This document shows positions 58,095-64,000 of a stretch of 64,000 nt of DNA, piece after piece. The position numbers were made by a program, and so were the translations under genes. Origin of the DNA: Papaver somniferum (Eukaryota > Streptophyta > Magnoliopsida > Ranunculales > Papaveraceae); the NCBI RefSeq assembly GCF_003573695.1, contig NC_039361.1:91716149-91780148 (forward strand). Reading direction: 5' to 3'. The notes under the pieces were generated by a model, which made no database searches, had not been told where the DNA came from, and saw only the letters and a list, made by a program, of their open reading frames with translations. Position 1 is the stretch's first letter. The number at the start of each line of letters is the position of its first letter.

Positions 58095-58333
58095 ATGGAT
58101 AGGAATTCTATCTCCATAAACGTACCACCAGTCTTTGATGGCTCAAACTACCTATGGTGGAAAATTGCTATGCGTGCTTTTCTTCAAGCTCGTGATTTTC
58201 AAACATGGGTACGTATTTTTAATAGCTACAATCCTCCGGTTTATACAGAAGGCGATGTATCTATACCTAATGATATTGGTAGATATAGTCCAGAAGAAAT
58301 CCTTGCTGCAAAGAAAAATTCTGTCCGAACTAA
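58095..58333 (+). pseudogene. A3 Copia gag, N-terminal part
   Basis: Starts at ATG 58095. PPVFDGSNYLWWKIAMRAFL is the typical Copia gag N-terminal block (DUF4219-like), followed by FQTWVRIFNSYNPP and SPEEILAAKKNS. Homology to Copia ends at about 58333; the sequence then turns into Ty3-type coding sequence. In family order the next residues would be the UBN2 start seen at 36638 in A4, so the UBN2 part is missing in A3. Confidence 0.87.
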
Positions 58334-59105
58334 TAAATGGAAGCCCAAACTAGAACCTCTAGTTTTGTCCGAGTCTCGACTAGTTCCATCAGTCGAGAAA
58401 GCTCCGACCTGGACCCTTAAGCCACTAAGTTCTGAATTTTTTTCGTCTTGATGATATTAATAATGAAACCGGTTTAGATGATAATGGGTCTATGAGTCGT
58501 GATATTATTACTCCATTGAGCTCTTGCTCCGCGGATGAATTTGAACCAATATCAGCCGCACAAATTATTTCAACTGATTTAGAACCTGATTTAGAGAGTT
58601 CTTCGAAAATAGAAATGCATGTTGCTTATGTGAGTGATTTAATAATCTCTTACGATTTTCTATCGGAAATGAACTTACACATTCTTCTGGAGGTTTATAA
58701 TGTTCGCAGGTTCATATTTTTAGCTGACCGAGTTAGTTGGGTTGATCCCCAACTTTTCACACTCTATATATATGATTGGCGGCTTACTTTGGTGCATCAT
58801 CACCTTGTTTGATACTACGTGCTAATGGCAAGCAGGGAAAAAAATACCTTTTGCTTCGTGGGAGTCAACCCATCAGATTTGTTCCCTGCACTCTATCTTT
58901 TATTTTTATCGTATTTTAAAATTTCCCACCTTATTTCTACGTTGGATGACTCAATTACATTGAGGACAATGTAATGTTTAAGTGTGGGGGAATGGGTAAT
59001 TATCCATATTTTTGCAGGTTTTCACTTTTCTTAGAATTTAAAAAAAATAATAAAAAAAAATCAATTGCATAATATCTCTGTTTTGCTCGAGGACTAGCAA
59101 GATAT

Positions 59106-59119
59106 AAGTGTGGGGGTGT
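59106..59119 (+). promoter_or_regulatory. Polypurine tract of the Tat-like fragment
   Basis: AAGTGTGGGGGTGT just before TGATAAGCATG. The context GCTCGAGGACTAGCAA upstream is characteristic of Tat-type elements. Confidence 0.75.
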
Positions 59120-59289
59120 TGATAAGCATGTATATGCTACATTTTATACCCATATTTATATTAGCTATGATACAATATTTTAGTTACTAATACTATTTTA
59201 GTGCTTTTGTAGAAAGTACAAGTGAATTCGATCATCCAGCGAATAAACAACAAAATGTGAGACTTAATGGTGTTTGCGACGAAAATGGA

Positions 59290-59656
59290 AAAATGTGGTT
59301 GGCCTGGTACTTCCATATATCAGCAACCACGATGATGAAATGTGGTTGGCCTGGTATTTCCATGTATCAGCAACCACAATGATCAATTATACTGGCCTGG
59401 TATTTCTATATATCAGCATCACTTATTATGCTGGCCTGGTACTTCCATGTATCAGCAGCCGGGTTGGCATGGTACTTCCATGTATCAGCAACCACAATTA
59501 TGAAATGGGGTTGGCCTGGTATTTCCATATATCAGCAACCACAATGATAAAATGCGGTTGGCCTGGTATTTCCATATATCATCAACCACAATGATAAAAT
59601 GGGGTTGGCCTGGTATTTACATGTATCAGCAACCACAATGATGAAATAGGGTTGGC

Positions 59657-59722
<66 letters not shown>

Positions 59723-59775
59723 CAACTATAATGATGAAATTGGGTTGGACTCATATTTTCATATATCAACACCCA
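59290..59775 (+). repeat. Minisatellite, about ten 47-bp units
   Basis: Units follow GTTGGCCTGGTATTTCCATATATCAGCAACCACAATGATGAAATG, given here in pieces: GTTGGCCTGGTATTTCC, ATATATCAGCAACCAC, AATGATGAAATG. Two units are shortened (about 59400-59460). The ninth unit is expanded by the TA run. Confidence 0.92.
59660..59719. repeat. (TA)n microsatellite, 60 bases
   Basis: A pure TA run inside one minisatellite unit, between GGCCTGA and CAGCAACTATAATG, so it grew from the CATATATCAG part of the unit. Confidence 0.95.
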
Positions 59776-60960
59776 GTCTAGTTACCATGACAACGGAAAG
59801 GAATCGAAGTTTATATGATCATGCTGCTGCACCACATATTTCATGAGTCGGAGCCACACAATGACGAAGTTAAAAGAATTGTGTTTGCTTTGGTACAAAC
59901 ACTTGGAACGCCACCAGGTGTCATGAACATATAAATAAATGACGTGTCAAGATGCCTCACTAGCCTCTCGTCACAAAAGTCCGAGTAAGCTATTTCATAT
60001 CGAAGCATCAGCAGCATTTCTTTTCTTTACCAAACGAGAGAAAGTCTCTCTATTTCTTTAAGCAGCAACAATGGCCAGTTGGTAACGAAGATATATAATC
60101 GGAATTCTCTCTTGGGTCTAGAATGAATTTTGGCCGAACGGTCTTGATTGAATGGTAGTTGTACATATCTTGGAAGGAAATGAAGATGGAACTTTAGGGG
60201 TTTGCTGGTAGAGATGGAAGACTTTATGTGTTGCTTCCATGGATTCGAGTTGTGTACGAGGGGGGAGGCGGCTACGCAGCCGTTTCACAGTCCGGGTTTG
60301 GAGTTTTACTTCACCATTTTTGCTTAGCTATGTTGATTTTAATCTTTTTATGGCTTTTTAGAAAGCCATGTCTAGCTAGAGCCATGTTAGGGTTTAGGTA
60401 GAACCCAATTTTATTGTGAAAACTCTATATTTATATGCTTAATAATGAGTTGATTGATTAGTAGTTTTTCTTCATATAGCTTGGTATTTATTGTCCATGT
60501 GATTTTCTTGATTATTTATGCTTTTCAATTGATATGGCGTGCTTGGGTTAAATTCTTTGACGTGATATGCTTTAGGATTGATAAGTAATGCTTTAGAATC
60601 ACTATCCATGAAGCGAAGAAAACTATAACGGGGAAACAATATTTGATAATGCATGGAATATATTTTTAAAGATTAGTAGAGTTTGCATAATTAATTGGTG
60701 AAAACCGAAAACCTTAATAACCCATCTCCTTTTGTTCATTGTTAGAATTATTATTATTTCATTTCGTCCCAATTATCTGAAACTCGCTAAACATCGTCTA
60801 TTTGATTATTTAGTTTTGGTATTAGTTGGTAGAGTATTTCAAACTCCTCGTGGGAACGACCTGTACTTTCCATTGTCTACTAGTTAGAAGCTGTGCACTT
60901 GCAGTATTTTATTGTAGGTTTTCGAGCCTACCACCAAGTCCTGTAAGGACGTTGCTTTCA

Positions 60961-61825
60961 AAGCACTAAATTACTTGACATAAGTAAAAGTTTTTACATC
61001 TCTGAAGATGATCTTTCTGAGGATGACTCGTCAGATGAAGATCTTGACAAGTCAGTCTCGTTGATAACAAGACAGTTTAGGGATCTTCTTTTGAAGAAAA
61101 GTAAACGGTTCTCCAGAGATAAATCCAAGTCATAAGATAAACCACATAATCGTGTTCCTCCTAAAAATAGGGATAATGATGAAATTGATGACAAGGATAT
61201 GCCTCAGTGCTTTAAGTGTAAATTCTTTGGTCATTTTGCAAATGAGTGTCCAAATCGAAAGAAATACACTGGGAACAACGGTCTTGCTGCAACTCTTGAT
61301 GAAATGTCTGACAACTATGATTCTAATGAAGACAAAAAATAAAGTGTTGCACTTGTTTGTGAAAATATTGATTTTGATAATTGTAGCAATACATACATCA
61401 ATCTTGATATTCTTTTAGAAGAAAACTCAACCAATCTGGAAGATAAAACTGACCTTTTTATTGGAAACTCTGTGAATAATGTTTCAGGTTAAACTATGTG
61501 TCTAGCATCTTGCACATCTCAGATGCCTGAGTTATATTCAAGGTTGACGTGTTCATATTGTTCTCTCAAAGGTCATGAACTATCAAGGTGTTACAAGTAC
61601 AAACACAAATTGAGACATGTCAACAAACTTCAACGAAGAGCAAATCGATTAGCAAGCAAGCTTAAACTTGCTAAAAGACCGCTAAGGTATGTAATATTTT
61701 ATTTTCATCTAAGAAGTTAGTTTCCAAGTATAAAACAAGACCATTAGAGAAGAAAGTATGGTCTAATCGTTTTGACAGACAGAGGTCTATGGATACACAA
61801 CTTGATTGTGTTGATTTGTAGATCT
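60961..61825 (+). pseudogene. A3 Copia gag, C-terminal part with two intact CCHC knuckles
   Basis: Collinear with A4 from about 37020. First knuckle CFKCKFFGHFANEC (C-x2-C-x4-H-x4-C; TGC at 61208-61210), second knuckle CSYCSLKGHELSRC at about 61555-61596, then a basic tail (LQRRANRLASKLKLAKR). In-frame stops: TAA at about 61134, 61340 and 61491; a frame slip near 61680. Both knuckles keep all ligands, unlike A4 and B-main. Confidence 0.87.
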
Positions 61826-62108
61826 TGTCTCATGTGCCTGATCAAAAGAGACAAGGTTGTGCACCTCTCAGGCTTTAGGAAAAGCTTTTTTTCTTAGTTT
61901 TTTTTTTTGATGCAATATTGGAATTTCCTGTCTATCAATAAAGGAGGGTTATTCTCGACAATTCTACTCTCTCTAGGGTTCAGAATTATGCGTGCACGAA
62001 CCTATTAAAGGTTGTGTAACCCTACATTCCTTTTTCCTTGAAACCTCTTTTATCTTAAGACTACTTGTTGAGTTGAATTGTGATTTCCTCTCACAAACCC
62101 ATACTCTT

Positions 62109-62492
62109 ATGGATACTCCAAGTATTATTCCTTCTGATGGAAAATATGTTAATATGATTGTCAAGCCATCAATCATGAAAGAAAAAGAGAAATCTTCGTT
62201 GCCTCCAACTTTGAAAAGGAAAATAAGGAATGCGAGGAAGCCAAGTGTTGTTCCTTCAAATTCTCAGAAGTTTTCTGATGTTCTTGAAGTATTGAAGGAG
62301 ACACGAAAGGATATTCAACAGATTAAGGTTGTTGTGGTCAAGACTCTGGAGATTCAGAAGGCCCTGGTTCGACATCAGTCAAGAAGGTTTATTGATATTA
62401 ACTCCTATATTCATGAACCTTATGTCCCAATGGATGTTGACGACAAGGAGTTCGAGGACGATAAAGAATTCTTCAAAGGTCTTAATGTCTAG
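62109..62492 (+). CDS. Extra ORF downstream of gag in family A (A3 copy)
   Basis: ATG 62109 gives 127 residues. From DGKYVNMIVKPSI on it aligns end to end with the A4 ORF (38225-38593): basic patch LKRKIRNARK, PSNSQKFSDVLE, a helical segment, RHQSRRF, then HEPYVPMDVDDKEF. The nine N-terminal residues differ. The longer upstream reading (from 61992) crosses untranslated sequence shared with A4 and is not used. It is intact although the neighbouring gag is full of stops. Function unknown. Confidence 0.7.
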   Translation: MDTPSIIPSDGKYVNMIVKPSIMKEKEKSSLPPTLKRKIRNARKPSVVPSNSQKFSDVLEVLKETRKDIQQIKVVVVKTLEIQKALVRHQSRRFIDINSYIHEPYVPMDVDDKEFEDDKEFFKGLNV

Positions 62493-63830
62493 GAAATCCT
62501 CTTATGAGAATTTTATTCTTGTGTCTTTAGGAAGAATAACTAGAGTTTGGAATAGCCATTCTTGTGATTACACATAGCTATGTCCAATTTTTTCATTTTT
62601 TTTTTTAGATTTATTTGCTTAAATTCTAAAAAATTGTTTGGAAGATGATTTTTGCAGTATTAATCTTTATGGTTTTATATATTGCAAATTTATATGGGAT
62701 ATGTGTGTTTGCCTCCGTGAACTATGATTGTCCCATACCTTGTTAAAAGTTAAGTCTTTCATATGTCGATACACATGTATTGATAAAGAATGAATGAACT
62801 TTTGACATTACAAAAGTTTTAAGCCTATTATATGTCATTATGCAAATATTGATGGAAGATAGAATGAACTTTTGTTTACAAGGATTATGTCTATTATATG
62901 TCATTGTGCAAATAGTGATGGAAAATAGAATGAATCCTTGTCTATTCCGAAGTATTGATCTTCCCTGATCCATATTTTATGTATATACTGTGCGGCTCCG
63001 TAAGTTCCCTTATGTTGAGCATTTCCGATTAAATTGATCATGCGTCTACTTGTGGTTAATTTAATTGGGTATTTTTTGGATTCAAATTCATATTCGTATG
63101 TGATTTGTTAAGTCCAAAGAAATCCTTCATTTTTTTTTGAAAGTAAGATCGCTCTTGTTGTTCTTTCGGGAATGACATTTTATGGGGGATAGTTCTTAAT
63201 TGAACTTCTGCTTAATTGCCAAATCTTTGTGGGGAGTGCGGCTGTGGAATATTATAGGGGTTATCTTGTATCTTTATAAACTCCTTGATGAATGCATTTA
63301 GCCTAGGCTATATGATGGCATCTAAAAAGTTGATATGTGCTTTCTTTTGGTCATGAAATGTCTCTATGGAAATTTCTTTAGGATCCCACTAGTTTTCGTA
63401 CCTTTGCCCATTTTATTGACAAAAAGGGGGAGAATTAATGTGTAGTTCACACTACAAATACATATGGTTTTTGGATCATTATGTAAGGGAGACTGGTTTC
63501 CATGTGAGATGGAGTATTGACTAAGGGGGAGTGATACATATCACCATAGTATTGTTGTCGAAGTTGTGATACAATTGAACTTTGATGTTGTGTAATAATA
63601 CTATGACACTGTATAACAATGATTGAGAATTATTTTTTTCTCATTGTTATAGCTACGGATTTTCAACAACGATGATACTAAACTTACAACCTTTGGGATC
63701 ATTGGAGTACTTGGAAGTGACGAAGATTTCGAGTAATGTTGAAGATCAGGCATGTGGAAGAGAAGCTACAAAAGTTTATTTATCTATTTTTGTATTCCAT
63801 ATGTATTAATAGTTTTGTCACTAAAATTGA
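62493..63830 (+). repeat. A3 3' untranslated region
   Basis: Matches A1 (46540-48079) and A4 (38594-40280), with fewer CTCCGTAAG/TTATGTTGAGCA units (one clear at about 62995-63020). A tandem of about 70 bases around ATATGTCATTATGCAAATA/TGATGGAAGATAGAATGAA lies at 62820-62940. No gene. Confidence 0.8.
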
Positions 63831-63843
63831 CAAAGGGGGGGAT
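63831..63843 (+). promoter_or_regulatory. Polypurine tract (A3)
   Basis: CAAAGGGGGGGAT before TGTTAGAG; one base differs from A1 and A4. Confidence 0.85.
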
Positions 63844-64000
63844 TGTTAGAGCATTGATCGGTCGAACTCACATGCGTTGCTATCTCAAGCATGTTTGTCA
63901 ATGTTAGTGATCAAAACTATAAGTCTTAATTTCTAGTCTACTTATAGCTAAGTCTCAGACTAGGATAGAAAGTATAGTTGAGCTCAAGACTCCATGGGGA
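63844..64000 (+). repeat. A3 3' LTR, cut by window edge
   Basis: TGTTAGAGCATTGATCGGTC at the start, matching the first 157 bases of other family A LTRs. Confidence 0.92.

Larger units (their letters stand above)
58334..60955 (+). mobile_element. Truncated Ty3/Tat-like element inside A3 gag
   Basis: A 5'-truncated element: a pol scrap 58334-58451 (VPSVEKAPTWTLKPLSS matches the pre-RT motif VEKAPxLELKPLPSH of Tat/Athila pol), an unassigned frame 58492-58812, the 3' terminal region with two AAGTGTGGGGG strings (58979 and 59106), then an LTR from TGATAAGC (59120). Copia gag resumes at about 60961. The left side has no LTR, so no TSD can be checked. It is a different family from the 31-kb Ogre-like element. 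Confidence 0.75.
59120..60955 (+). repeat. Tat-like LTR (about 1.8 kb)
   Basis: Starts TGATAAGCATGTATATGC. The end is between about 60935 and 60960 (GCCTACCACCAAGTCC or GTTGCTTTCA). Contains a 47-bp minisatellite and a long TA run. No coding sequence is supported. Confidence 0.75.

Noticed and set aside
58492..58812. 106-codon ORF in the Tat-like fragment as a gene
   Set aside because: No recognised domain; lies between a pol scrap and the 3' terminal region, so noted only within the element.
59274..59594. 106-codon ORF with repeated GLVLPYIS-type peptides
   Set aside because: Translation of the 47-bp minisatellite; unit length is not a multiple of three, so the frame is not maintained across units.

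Overview
This window is plant nuclear heterochromatin made almost entirely of nested retrotransposons. Evidence for a plant: tRNA-iMet-type primer sites (TGGTATCAGAGC), Copia gag with CCHC knuckles, an Ogre/Tat-like Ty3 element with a TGGCGAC-type primer site, a DUF4283/CCHC LINE ORF1, and an antisense Plant Mobile Domain gene. No host gene, tRNA, rRNA or organelle insert is seen. The species cannot be fixed from sequence alone; a eudicot (perhaps Papaver-like, low confidence) is a guess.

Two related Copia families recur. Family A has LTRs of about 2.4 kb, starting TGTTAGAGCATTGCTCGGTC and ending CTTTTTCA. Family B has LTRs of about 2.76 kb, starting TGTTAGAGCATAGCTCGGTT and ending CCTTTTCA, and always lies on the minus strand here. 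A and B share LTR tips, primer site and polypurine tract.

The nesting can be read from target-site duplications (TSDs). Level 0: A3, whose 5' LTR (end at 56927-58027) and body (58028-63843) run off the right edge. Level 1: B-main, sitting in the A3 5' LTR (1-457 plus 49090-56926). Level 2: A1 (458-49089, TSD AAAGA) in the B-main 3' LTR. Level 3: a 31-kb Ogre-like element (3414-34388, TSD CCCAT) in the A1 ORF, plus a scrambled B2/A4 block (34496-46312). Level 4: A2 (8949-15256, TSD GCACC) in the Ogre gag, and a LINE in the Ogre LTRs. Level 5: an 8.3-kb LARD-like element (23695-31997, TSD CCTTC) inside the LINE.

No element in the window carries a recognisable reverse transcriptase, RNase H or integrase core. 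What remains is gag pieces, one protease with a changed active site, one integrase C-terminal tail and several family-specific extra ORFs. All elements therefore look non-autonomous and would have needed helper enzymes.

The points most worth attention are: (1) a spliced, antisense PMD gene carried by the Ogre-like element, with four introns bearing good splice sites; (2) a small basic/coiled-coil ORF downstream of gag, conserved between two Copia A copies; (3) Ogre LTRs that both carry the same LINE and LARD insertion site; (4) the A2 element, rebuilt from inverted LTR pieces yet flanked by a perfect TSD; (5) many LTR-specific tandem arrays.
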